64,000 nucleotides of DNA from Apodemus sylvaticus (lineage: Eukaryota > Chordata > Mammalia > Rodentia > Muridae): positions 15,278,916 through 15,342,915 of the forward strand of contig NC_067492.1 in assembly GCF_947179515.1 (NCBI RefSeq), in the 5' to 3' direction. The first letter of the stretch is position 1. Each line of letters opens with the position of its first letter. A model generated the notes under the pieces. The model was not told the origin of the DNA. It made no database searches and saw only the letters and a program-made list of their open reading frames with translations. Both the position numbers and the translations under genes were made by a program. Below are positions 53,813 to 63,691 of this stretch, piece by piece.

Positions 53813-53834
53813 GGGGGGGGGGGGGCGGGGGGGG
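53813..53834 (+). repeat. Poly-G run (13 G, C, 8 G)
   Basis: A near-continuous G-run with a single C, strongly quadruplex-prone; possibly also a sequencing-difficult site. Confidence 0.95.
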
Positions 53835-54292
53835 AGGATACAAAGGTGTACATTGAATGAAATTCTATCCTCTTTATTTTGCTTACTAAATTACCAAATA
53901 GCCCATGCTTTCCATATGGCCTTTGCCCCACTGTGGATTGCATTGCCAAGGAAACAGATTGTTAAGCAGGGGCTCTGCAGCTAAATCCTATTAAACATGC
54001 TATAATTCAAACAAAATGTGCAAAGCCAACTAGCACCTGGCTTTGGAACATTGGCCTCCAAATGTCTCCTTCCTAATGCCTAACACTATACTTAATAAGA
54101 TCCAACGTTTAGAAAGGCCTGCTTAATGCTACCCAGAGTTCTAGGCTTGCACATTCCTTCTTCAAATCCCTGCTCTGAATCTCTGAATGTCAAATTTTTA
54201 ATTAACCCCACCAAATGGTATTTTCACATAATAATAAACTCTTGGCTTGCTGCTGGTTTTGAATGGTAGGAATGGTAGGGGGAAAGGGGAAT

Positions 54293-54294
<2 letters not shown>

Positions 54295-54334
<40 letters not shown>
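54295..54334. repeat. 40-T homopolymer
   Basis: Forty consecutive T. On the minus strand this would be an A40 tail, but the adjoining 54335-54450 does not match a SINE or L1 that I recognise. Confidence 0.97.
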
Positions 54335-54335
<1 letters not shown>

Positions 54336-54454
54336 GCCTCAGTCACATTTTTTCCTATATAAAACATCAAGCACAATTGCCTCCAAACTCCCACATGTAG
54401 CTGGACAAATCCAGAATGGAATTTCAGCAGAAGTGAGAGACCACATACTTCAGA

Positions 54455-54575
54455 TTGATTTTACATATAAGGATTTGGAAGTTCAGTGAATATAGGTTTA
54501 TTTTCCAAGGTCAACAGCTTATTAATGGATAGTACCAGAGGCAAGGTCCAGTTGATGGGCTGAAAACCAAGTGCT
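54455..54575 (+). mobile_element. MIR SINE, sense
   Basis: 'TTTTACATATAAGGATTTGG', 'AAGTTCAGTGAATATAGG', 'CCAAGGTCAACAGCTTATTA', 'TAGTACCAGAGGCAAGGTCC' line up with the MIR core (TTTTACAGATGAGGAAACTGAGG..CCAAGGTCACACAGCTAGTA..GGCAGAGCC). Confidence 0.65.
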
Positions 54576-54837
54576 GTTTCTTTGTCTTAAGACTGTTACT
54601 CTTACCTTGTCTTAAAAGTCACCCTTACCCCTCTTTGGTAGAAATTTATCACAGTCTGCCTCCAGTGTCCATCACGGAGCCAATACCTTGTCTTTTCCCT
54701 CACTGCTGCTCAGATGCCCTGCCTTCTCCACTGCCACAAATTATTTCAAATCTCACATCTACTCATGAAATCTCACATCTATCACGTGAAATCATTCATT
54801 TCATTACTGTGTCTCAGGTTCATTGCTCTCTTTGCAG

Positions 54838-55092
54838 AAAAGGGGCATGCTGGTGCACAGCTCTAAGTCCAGTCACTGGGAAGTAGAGACAGGAAACTCA
54901 GAGATTCAAGTCACCTTCAGATGCATAGGTGGAAGTGTGTTAGGGCCCGGGAGAAGGTGCTGCAGGGAGATAGGAGGCAGGGAGTGAATTTGGTTATGAA
55001 TTGCTGATAGAATAAGGAGACATGGAGTGGAATACAGATAGGAGGTATGAAGGCCAGCCTGGGCCACAGAAAACATTGTTTAAAAAAAGCCA
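54838..55092 (+). mobile_element. B1-like SINE, split by an unidentified 125-bp insert
   Basis: The left half (54838-54925: 'GGCATGCTGGTGCACAGCTC', 'GGGAAGTAGAGACAGGAAAC') and right half (55050-55092: 'AAGGCCAGCCTGGGCCACAG', then AAAACATTG) read as one old B1. The purine-biased DNA between (54926-55049) is unrelated. Confidence 0.55.
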
Positions 55093-55844
55093 CATGTTTG
55101 CACATCAAATTATATTTTGCATAAGTATATTTTCCAATCCAGCGCTCCTGGGTTCTGACATAAGCCTGTCCTCACTTGACCCTTGTCATTTCATTAGAAA
55201 ATATCCAGTGAAGTGAGAAAAATGTAATTGGAATCATTGTAGCACAAACAAATGCTTATATTAAGGCAACTCAGTGCTAAGCTTCCTGGGTGCAGAGAAT
55301 GAATCCTCATGGGCACAGATACCAGATGTCAAATAGATACACCGCTTCAAAGGAAATGAGTATGGCGTTAGCAGTAGATGTAAATAGGAGAGGAAAGAGA
55401 AGGGTAAAGATGTCATATCTGCCCAATCAGGACCCAGAATTCTTCTGGGACAGAACATTTTGAAGATGAGAAAATATAATATTTACTTAGATCTAAGTTC
55501 TCTTCTTGTGCAATTTGATATAAATTGTCATTAATGTTCCTGGGCCTCTAAGTCACCACTGAGTCACATTAAAAAACATATTAATGAAATCAAGCAGAAG
55601 TGCTCTCTATCTTGGGTTTTGGTTGACCTTAATGTAAAAGGGGGATAAAAAGAATTTGAGATACAGAATGCAGAAGTAAGAGCCACTGAAGCTGGAAATG
55701 AAACTGAAGGTTATTAAAAGAAAGAGAAGCCCTGAAGCATTGGAATAAATCTCAAGGATGCTGAGATTCACACTAGAGTTATAATATAAGGATCTAGTTC
55801 ATCTGGAACTGATGCGGAACGCTCCCCAAATCTACACCAAGTGT
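55093..55844. other. Intergenic spacer
   Basis: No transposon recognised. 55490-55640 is AT-rich and repeat-free. Confidence 0.45.
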
Positions 55845-56095
55845 TTTAGTTAGCTATCTGTCACTAAGACAAGAGAACCAGGAGACCCTGCTCTGCGTAG
55901 TGGAGGGAGAGAGAGCTGCGCATAGCTTGAGTTCATTGTCCTTGGCTTCTTGACTAGATATGATGTGACAGTTGCCTCACACTCCTGCTGCTGTGACTCT
56001 CTTGCCTAGACTGTAACCTTGAACCGTGTGCCAAAATCAACCAAAATAAAAGTTGCTTTTGTTGGGCTGTTTTGTCGGAATAAAGCATAAGTACA
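55845..56095 (+). mobile_element. ORR1-like LTR fragment, sense
   Basis: The 3' half is clear: 'TCTTGCCTAGACTGTAACCT', 'TGTGCCAAAATCAACCAAAA', 'TAAAAGTTGCTTTTGTTGGG'. The 5' part is uncertain. Confidence 0.55.
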
Positions 56096-56339
56096 TAGGA
56101 GGAAAGAGCCCTGTTTAGCTCACCACACCTAGGAAGCAGAGACACGGGAAGGGATCAGGGTCCAAATATCTTCTTTAAGACCTTGTTCCCCATGACCTTG
56201 CTTCCTTCCACTGGGCCCTACCTCTTAAAGGCTCCACCACCTCTCAACAGCATCACAGGAGAATAATAGAGCCTTTGAGAAATGAAAACTTTGGGAAATA
56301 CTTCAGATCCAAGGATGAGACTGGTTCTAGAAGGATCAT

Positions 56340-56706
56340 GTGTTATAATGTTCTGTTGCTGGGATAAAACACCATGCCTTATTTCAGATGACAGAGGATA
56401 GAGTTTATTTGGGCTTACGGTTCCAAAGGGGGAAATCCATAACAGTGGGGAAGGAGTGGTATCAGGCAGCTGAAGGGGCAAGCTGGTCGACAACACCTTT
56501 ACCCACAATATGAAGCAGAGATAGCAAGTTTGTGTGGGGAGAAGCTATAAACTCACAAGTCCCACCCATCCTGTGACATACCTCCTCCATTGAGTCTCCA
56601 AGTACTAAATGTTCCGCAACCTTTCCAACAGCACTACCAAACAGGGACAAAGTATTCAAATACAGGAGCCTAAGGGGGACATTTCTCAGTCAGCCAAACC
56701 ACCACA
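56340..56706 (-). mobile_element. MaLR/ERVL-type LTR, antisense
   Basis: 'GTTCTGTTGCTGGGATAAAA', 'AGAGTTTATTTGGGCTTACG', 'GACATACCTCCTCCATTGAG', 'GACATTTCTCAGTCAGCC', ending 'AAACCACCACAG'. The short related stretch at 56100-56245 before it ('TCTTAAAGGCTCCACCACC') may be a fragment of a second copy. Confidence 0.7.
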
Positions 56707-57520
56707 GATGAAGAAGATCTAGCTCTTTTCTTCTGGTAGGTCATTGCACACAAAGAAAATGGAGGGTGAAAATGGCTCTCTTACAAGATAAGCACTGGTT
56801 AAAGACAGAAGCTACTCATTCTTGCCTACCTTCTAGGGAGCATTTTACATAAAGTATTTAAGGGAGGTAGTGATGGTTGGTGGTGATGTGCTAGGCAGCC
56901 TGAGGTTGACTTGAACTGGGTATAGTCTGCTAGACAGATCTTGATTGAGTTTCTCTTATTCCAATGACTTAATAACAAATGAAACCTCCCATCTGATTAA
57001 AAAGAGCTATCTCTCATTAAGTTGCTCTTTTAAAACTTAACTGGTGTCCATTGACCCTCAACCACTGACCAACTACAAGGCTTATGGTGCAGTAGTGGAT
57101 CAAACTGGAGACCTGACCCTGCTATCGTGAAGTTTGAAATCTGGAGGTGGGGGTGTCAATCAAAGAAATGAATAAAGAGTATCTTGCCATCCCTGATGCA
57201 AGAGGTATGAAGGGGACGTCCATGATACCAAGAGAAATTGAATTAATGAAGCTGACAAAAGGGCACTGATTAGGAAGTAATGAATTAGTTAGAAAGATAT
57301 AGGGAAATGTGAAACACTTCTGGGTTTGAGGGATCAGATTGTCTGGGAGTCCTATGGCGTCCATGAACAGAACCAAGGCCAATTCTGATGGGGTGGGATT
57401 AACAGAGAGAGAATGCATGGTACCCAGCACAGCACACAGCTGGAGAGTCACACGGGGGTGAGAGGAGAGAATTTGTGAATCCTACCAGTATTTCTAGTTG
57501 CAAAAAGCAATGAGAGAGGC
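56707..57520. other. Intergenic spacer
   Basis: No transposon recognised; it ends at the left arm of the inverted repeat. Confidence 0.45.
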
Positions 57521-57653
57521 CTTTGTCTCATGTGTCCCATCTTTACTGAATCAACTGAGATTAAGCTGTCAGGAATGTCTGCAGACATCTGTCTAGTAGC
57601 TATTGCTTAATGTTATCTTTCCTCTATAGTAGCAGTTCAACCTGTGCGCTGTG
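57521..57653 (+). repeat. Left arm of a ~133-bp inverted repeat
   Basis: It pairs with 57999-58132 in inverse orientation, about 92% identical by hand alignment (about nine substitutions and two small gaps). The inner end of the arm (from 57629: TAGCAGTTCAACCTGTG) is the terminus of a URR1-like hAT MITE; the remaining ~108 bp is not URR1-like. Confidence 0.9.
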
Positions 57654-57661
57654 ACCCAAAA

Positions 57662-57725
57662 CATGCACACACACACACACACACACTCACACACGTGCAT
57701 GCACACATATGTACACACATGCACA
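57662..57725. repeat. (CA)n tract in the inverted-repeat spacer
   Basis: CA run at 57663-57687, followed by imperfect CACACAT text. Confidence 0.95.
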
Positions 57726-57774
57726 CACATAATGTGATGCTATGTAAATGTTTAAAAATAACTATGACTGTAGA

Positions 57775-58026
57775 GCAATGATGTCTAACCCTTTCCAATG
57801 CTGCGACCCTTTGATACAGTTCCTCATGTATGGTGACTCCCTACCATAAAATTATTTCTTTGCTACGTCTTAATATTGCTTAACATTAAGCAACATTATA
57901 TCATCATAATTATGTATATCATAACATCGTAATTGTGTTACAGATCATAATGTATCTGATATACTAGATATCTGGATATGTGACCCGTCTAAAGGTGCCA
58001 CAGTGCACAGGTTGAGAAGTGCTACT
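57775..58026 (-). mobile_element. URR1-like hAT MITE, antisense
   Basis: 'CAATGCTGCGACCCTTTGAT', 'ACAGTTCCTCATGTATGGTG', 'ACCATAAAATTATTTCTTTG', 'GTAATTGTGTTACAGATCAT' and terminal 'GCACAGGTTGAGAAGTGCTA' match, in order, the rodent URR1 non-autonomous hAT element read in reverse. No transposase is encoded. Confidence 0.8.
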
Positions 58027-58132
58027 ATAGAAAGAGATAACATTAAGCAATAGCTACTAGACAGATGTCTGCAGGCATTCCTGACAGCTTAATCTCGGTT
58101 GATTCAGTAAATACGGGACACATGAGACAAGG
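57999..58132 (-). repeat. Right arm of the ~133-bp inverted repeat
   Basis: Inverse complement of 57521-57653. It includes the outer terminus of the URR1-like element plus about 106 bp of flanking DNA ending 'ACACATGAGACAAGG'. Confidence 0.9.
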
Positions 58133-58828
58133 ACTGTTGGAGAGTGAAGTGTGCAGGATTTGGTGACATTGGATACTGAAGGATGGGAAGCTGAGGAAGT
58201 CTTGAGTACAAACAGTCTTTAGAGGATGTGTGCTGTTGTCATGGGTACAATGATGTCCAGCGACAAAGCCTCAGACCCATGGGAAAATGACAAATCCTTC
58301 CCTGGGCTCAAGAAAATAGCCAAGCTTTCCCTTCTAGTCCAAGTGTGAATATTGATGCAGTGTGTAGAAAATGTCCACCATAGTGTTCTCTTCAAGATGT
58401 TTATGGTAGAAAGATTGATCTCATATAGAGACTGCTCCTACTGAGGTCAGCTAAGCCCACCTCCTCAATTCTTCCGCCATCTGGCCTCTCTGTGTAATAA
58501 ATGCCGAGGTTCAGGAATTCTGCACCTCCTCCTTCAGAGAGGCCGGTTTACTCGTTCCCAGCTTTTCTGTGTGTCTGGACGCTGACTTTGTTATCCCTTC
58601 TAGACATCTGGCAAACAGGCCCTGGTGCCAGTGGATTCTAATCCCAGGATTTCTGTAGAATTAAATCTGATTAGCTGAGTTCAGGCTCCATGGCAATCTC
58701 TAGTCTGTCAACAGTGGCCCATCGCCTGCTAATCCCAAGACAGAGGGCAAAGCTGCAGTGATCAATAAGGAGCTATTTAAGAAATGGGGGTGGGGGAGGG
58801 GAACATGCAGTTTTTCCTAGCAAGTTAT
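58133..58828. other. Intergenic spacer
   Basis: No recognised element; a G-rich patch at 58786-58801. Confidence 0.4.
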
Positions 58829-58829
58829 C

Positions 58830-59172
58830 GCAATATCAGTAGCTTCACACAACATAAATCTGTAATCTTTTTCACACCGGAGGCCAGAAATCAGAAATGG
58901 AGGCAACTGCAGCCACACCTCCACGTTCTCTACGGGATGCTGCTGCCAGTTCCTGGTGGCTGCCTGCATCCCCTGGCTTGTGGGCTAGCACTCTGAGCTC
59001 TGCCCTTGTCTTCGTGCGGCTTTCTTCCCGGTGCCCTAAGCTTGCTTCTCCTTTTATTTATAAAGATGATGGTTACTGACCTTAGGACCCTCCCTCCTCT
59101 AGATCCTTAAGTCAATTATATCCTCAAAGACTGTTCCCAAGTGAGATCACATTCACAAGCACAGGTGTCAGT
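58830..59172 (-). mobile_element. Ancient mammalian LTR (MLT1-like), antisense
   Basis: 'GAGGCCAGAAATCAGAAATG', 'GCCAGTTCCTGGTGGCTGCC', 'GCATCCCCTGGCTTGTGGGC', 'CTCTGCCCTTGTCTTCGTGC', 'TTATATCCTCAAAGACTGTT' and 'CAAGTGAGATCACATTCAC' follow an old mammal-wide MaLR LTR in reverse order. Confidence 0.65.
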
Positions 59173-59224
59173 GCTTCCTCAACCCTTTCTAGTTAGCCTT
59201 TGTTTCTCCTTTTTCTTCATGTTT

Positions 59225-59642
59225 TACTGTATCCATATTTGTTGTAATATGTATTTCAATATGTATTAATATATCAATTATGATTATATTTCAGGCATAT
59301 TAATATGTAATGTGTAACATACAGTATGTAGTGTGTCATGTGTCTTGTGCCATGTGTACTATGTAGTACATAGTATACAGTATATATTACTAATACAATA
59401 TATCAATATAATATAATATATTAATATATACAATAATATAATTATATAAGATAAACTATATAATATATAAAATAAATATAATATAAATATGTTATATATA
59501 TTAAATATATATTCAATTAAAGTATATATTTATAAATGTGTTATATATATTAAATATATATTCAATTAAAGTATATATATTTATAAATGTGTTATATATA
59601 TTAAATATATATTCAATTAAAGTATACATATATACTCTATTC
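59225..59642. repeat. AT-rich low-complexity block with 3-copy minisatellite
   Basis: TATA-dominated DNA. Within it a 49-51 bp unit containing GTTATATATATTAAATATAT then ATTCAATTAAAGTATA occurs three times, starting at 59491, 59540 and 59591. The left part has TGTGTCATGTGTCTTG-type variants. Confidence 0.95.
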
Positions 59643-59983
59643 ATATAGGATTCAGGTACATCTTCCTGTGGCATTTATTTAACTCGCTGTGATGGTTGTA
59701 TGAATGCTTACAACAGGTTAAGAATGCTCACAAAATGTTATCACTGTCTTCAGTGGATCATTCAGCCTGATTTAGGGCTGAACAAATTGATAGTGGAGCA
59801 AAAAAATGCAGGTCACTCCCCAGGGGGCCTTCCAGGGCCCATGAAATATAGCAGGTGTAAAAGAGAAACTTAAGGCAGGTAGGAAGACGTGAAACAGACC
59901 CAGAGTCAGGAAATGCATGGGAGTTAAGCAAAGATGAAAAAATAATCAGAAACTTAAAATCTCATATTAACAATAAATGAAAT
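59643..59983. other. Pre-insertion flank of the L1
   Basis: No repeat recognised; it ends at the L1 target-site duplication. Confidence 0.45.
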
Positions 59984-59997
59984 GAAAAATGGCCTGG

Positions 59998-61518
59998 GAT
60001 ACTGATTCCCCCAGAATTTCTTTTGTTGTTGAGAATAGTTTTAGCTATCCTGGGTTTTTTGTTATTCCAGATGAATTTGAGAATTGCTTTTTCTAACTCT
60101 GTGAAGAACTGAGTTGGGATTTTGATGGGGATTGCATTGAATCTGTAGATTGCTTTTGGCAAGATGGCCATTTTAACTATATTAATCCTGCCAATCCACG
60201 AGCATGGAAGATTTTTCCATTTTCTGAGGTCTTCTTCAATTTCCTTCTTCAGAGACCTGAAGTTCTTGTCGTATAGATCTTTTTCACTTGTTTTGTTAGA
60301 GTCACACCAAAATACTTTATATTGTTTGTGGCTATTGTGAAGGGTGTCATTTCCCTAACTTCCTTCTCGGCCTGCTTATCCTTTGAGTATAGGAAGGCAA
60401 CTGATTTGCTTGAGTTGATTTTATAACCAGTCACTTTGCTCAAGTTGTTTATCAGCTGTAGGAGTTCTCTGGTGGAGTTTTTTGGGTCACTTAAGTATCC
60501 TATCATGTCATCTGCAAATAGTGATAATTTTACTTCTTCCTTTCCAATTTGTATCCCTTTGACCTCCTTATGTTGTCTAATTGCTCTAGCTAGAACTTCA
60601 AGTACTATATTGAAAAGATATGGAGAGAGAGGACAGCCTTGTCTAGGCCCTGATTTCAGTGGGATTGCTTCAAGTCTCTCTCCATTTAGCTTGATGTTGG
60701 CTACCGGTTTGCTGTATATTGCTTTTACTATGTTTAGGTATTGACCTTGAATTCCTGTTCTTTCCAAAACTTTTAGCATGAAAGGATGCTGAATTTTGTC
60801 AAATGCTTTTTCAGCATCTAATGAAATGATCATATGGTTTTTTACTTTGAGCTTGTTTATGTAGTGGATTGCATTGTTGGATTTCCTTATATAGAACCAT
60901 CCCTGCATCCCTTGGATGAAGCCTACTTGATCATGGTGGATGATCGTTTTGATGTGTTATTGGATTCAGTTGGCAAGAATTTTATTAAGTATTTTTGCAT
61001 CGATATTCATAAGGGAAATTCTCCTGAAGTTCTCTTTTTTTTTGTTGGATCTTTGTGTGGTTTTGGTATCAGCATAATTGTGGCTTCATAGAACGAGTTG
61101 GGTAGTGTTCCTTCTGTTTCTATTTTGTGGAATAGTTTGAAGAGTATTGGTGTTAGGTCTTCTATGAAGGCCTGATAGAATTCTGCACTGAAGCCATCTG
61201 GTCCCGTGCTTTTTATTTGGTTGGGAGACTTTCTATGACCCCTTTTATTTCTTCAGGGGTTATGGGACTGTTTAGATGATCTATTTGATCCTGATTTAAT
61301 TTTGGTGTCTGATATCTGTCTAGGAAACTGTCCATTTCCTCCAGATTCTCCAGTTGTGTTGAGTATAGGCTTTTGTAGTAGGATCTAATGATTTTTTGAA
61401 TTTCCTCAGTTTTTGTTGTTATATCTTCCTTTTCATGTCTAATTTTGTTAATCTGGATACTGTCTCTGTGCCCTTTGGCTAAGGGTTTATCTATCTTGTT
61501 GATTTTCTCAAAGAACCA
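59998..61518 (-). mobile_element. LINE-1 ORF2 segment, inverted 5' part of one L1 insertion
   Basis: The minus strand encodes decayed L1 ORF2 reverse-transcriptase sequence, from FFEKINKIDKPLA (near 61510) through DAEKAFDKIQHPF and the catalytic FADD at 60518-60507, to MAILPKAIYRFNAIPIKIP and NNKRNSGGIS at the left edge. Coding is broken into at least three blocks in different frames (about 61542-61213, 60908-60249, 60171-59998), so it is inactive. The left edge abuts the TSD GAAAAATGGCCTGG (59984-59997). Its L1-5' end abuts the sense-oriented L1 3' end at about 61519. Confidence 0.95.
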
Positions 61519-61833
61519 CAAAAGAATACATATGGAATACAATCTCTGATAAGTGGATATTAATTAGCCTAGAAGCTCTGAATACCCAAGGCGCAATTAG
61601 CATAACCAATGACTTCCATGAAGAAGTAAGGAGAGGGTCCTTTTCCTAGAAAGGCTTGCTCTAGCATTGGAGGGGAGTATCAGGACAGAGAAAAAGGAGA
61701 GAGGTGATTGGAGAATGAGTGGAGAGAAAAAGGTTTATGGGACATATGGGGAGGGGGTAATGGGAAAGGGGAAATTATTTGGAATGTAAACAAAGAATAT
61801 AGAAAATAAAAATATATAATTAAAAAAAAAAAA
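61519..61833 (+). mobile_element. LINE-1 3' end with A tail, sense part of the same insertion
   Basis: 'CAATCTCTGATAAGTGGATA', 'AGAAGCTCTGAATACCCAAG', then the 3' UTR 'GAGAAAAAGGTTTATGGGAC', 'AATGTAAACAAAGAATATAG' and an A-rich tail ending at 61833. It is followed immediately by GAAAAATGGCATGG (61834-61847), which matches the left TSD at 13 of 14 bases. Together with the inverted ORF2 part this makes one 1.84-kb insertion. Confidence 0.95.
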
Positions 61834-61849
61834 GAAAAATGGCATGGCC

Positions 61850-62655
61850 CTGCCAAGGAGGTCATGATGAAGTATGGAATAAGTCCTTGAAGCTGTAAGA
61901 AGAGAGAAGTGGTATTCAAGGAACATCAGACCAGCCCCACTCCGATTAAATAAAAATTTATGGACTTGAGGATGAGACTTTCAAAAGAAGATCTTTATAT
62001 TGCTTCAGAAAATATTTCTTCTCCTTCCAGATTTATGAATTAGAATCTCTAACAGGGCAGCCATTGCTTGGAGCAGAGCCGCATTTGCTCCAATTCTTGA
62101 CCCCCTAACCTTTCACCTCTGGTTGGCAGGGCTCACCCCACACTCTTTCTCATGCAATCATCATCTCTGGTATAGTCAGTGTTGGGAAAACAAGATAGAT
62201 CTGCAGCATTTATTTAAGAAGGTCCGAAGAAGCCATCAAGTGAGGGGGTTACTCTCAGGTTTGCTGTTGCCGTTGACCCTAAGTCAGGGGAAGTCAGACT
62301 GAGGGGTCTCACAGGATGGAAATCATTCCTTTTGGGGGTGTTGGGCTAGAAGAAGAGCCAAGCTATGCGTGAAGCATGTCGCACTGATACACATAACAGC
62401 ACAGTGGTGTCATGAAGTAAATTAAACTGAAGGCAGTTAAAGAGGATGACCCGCTGTGGCTGGATCAGCTAAGATAATGGGATGGTTGGTGGATGACCAT
62501 CCCTTAAGTTCACTGAAAACTCATCTTATTCTCAATAAATCCATCGGGAATGAGGGAGAAAGCAGCAGCAACTTGGGTTATATTTAATCACCTTGTTTAA
62601 GGGGTGGGGTCATTTCATCATTTCAGTTCATTGTTGTTAAGGTTTAGTTTTAAGT
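61850..62655. other. Intergenic spacer
   Basis: No transposon recognised. Confidence 0.4.
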
Positions 62656-62747
62656 TTTCATTCTTCTTTCTCTGCCTCTCTCTGTCTCTTCCTCCTTCCC
62701 TCTCTCCTTCTCTCTCTTTTCTCTGTATCTGTCTCTGTCTCTCTTTC

Positions 62748-62802
<55 letters not shown>
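62656..62802. repeat. CT-rich tract with (CT)n
   Basis: Imperfect CTCT/TCTGT text followed by about 22 pure CT units at 62754-62800. Arg/Glu-rich frames on the other strand are compositional. Confidence 0.95.
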
Positions 62803-62804
<2 letters not shown>

Positions 62805-63282
62805 CTCAGCTGCCCCGCAGAAGCTGTGCTTGTTACTAACCATTGAGCCATCTGTCTAACTCTGACCCAATCCAGATTCTTTAACCGAAGCTCTGGTGAC
62901 ATGAATGAATTGTGAAATTAGCAAGTATTGCCAGCACTGTCTTTATTAATTGCTATGTTTCATTTTAATTAAAACCACCCTAGCTAATTACTCATTTCAC
63001 TGTGTGTAATCCCAGCCAAATAGACTGGAGGACATGATTTAGGCAAAAATAAACCCCGCACTCTGTCTGCTTCGTTAACTTTTCAATGTATTTTCCTTCA
63101 CACATGTGGTGAATCCGAGAAAGTGTAAATTTAACCTTCTAGTCCCTCCTCATCTTGGAGTAAGTGAGCAGAATAGAAACAACACGAACTTTGAAATGTG
63201 TATACTTGGATCATGATGTTGGCTTCACTCTTTATGAATTCTGACCATAACTTTCTAGTTTTGTCATCTAAAAATAAGTACC
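62803..63282. other. Intergenic spacer with repeat-free AT-rich block
   Basis: No transposon. 62895-63120 has several ATTA/TAAT cores ('TTTATTAATTGCTATGTTTC', 'TTTTAATTAAAACC', 'AGCTAATTACTC') and could be regulatory. Confidence 0.5.
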
Positions 63283-63613
63283 TGTGGTAGTTTGAATAAA
63301 AATGGCCCCCACAGGTCCATCAGGAGTGCCCTGTTAGGAAGTGTGGCCTTCCTTGTTGGAGGGACACGCTTTGGGGATTTCAGAAGCTCAAATCAGGCCT
63401 GGTGGCTCACAGTCTCTTCCTGTTGCTTGCTGATCCAGATGTAGAACTCTAAGCTCTTCCTCCAGCACCATGTCTGCCTGCATGTCACCATGCTTCCTAC
63501 CATATGACAATGGACTAAACTTCTGAACTGTAAGCCAGCCCCAATGAAATGTTTTCCTTTGTAAGAGTTGCCATGGTCATGGTGTCTCTTCACAGCAATA
63601 AAGCCCTAAGACA
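63283..63613 (+). mobile_element. MT-type MaLR solo LTR, sense
   Basis: 'TGTGGTAGTTTGAATAAAAA', 'GTGTGGCCTTCCTTGTTGGA', 'CAGATGTAGAACTCTAAGCT', 'CTGAACTGTAAGCCAGCCCC', 'GTTGCCATGGTCATGGTGTC', end 'AAAGCCCTAAGACA'. The AATAAA signal lies near the 3' end. Confidence 0.9.
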
Positions 63614-63691
63614 ACACCATATCTGTACTTGCTATAAAAAAAAATTACATGAGGGTTCAATGAAGCCATAAAAGCACAAAGCTGAACAAAT

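Larger units (their letters stand above)
53010..54294. other. Intergenic spacer, largely repeat-free
   Basis: No transposon recognised. It holds a 12-bp perfect hairpin (53401-53432), a long G-run (53813-53834), and an AT-rich repeat-free patch at 53870-54240 that may be conserved non-coding DNA. Confidence 0.5.

Noticed and set aside
57521..58132. microRNA precursor from the long inverted repeat
   Set aside because: Arms of 133 bp with a 345-bp spacer containing a transposon are not a microRNA-type hairpin.
60249..60908. 219-codon L1 reverse-transcriptase frame as a functional gene
   Set aside because: The L1 is 5'-truncated, inverted and frameshifted on both sides; it is an inactive fragment.
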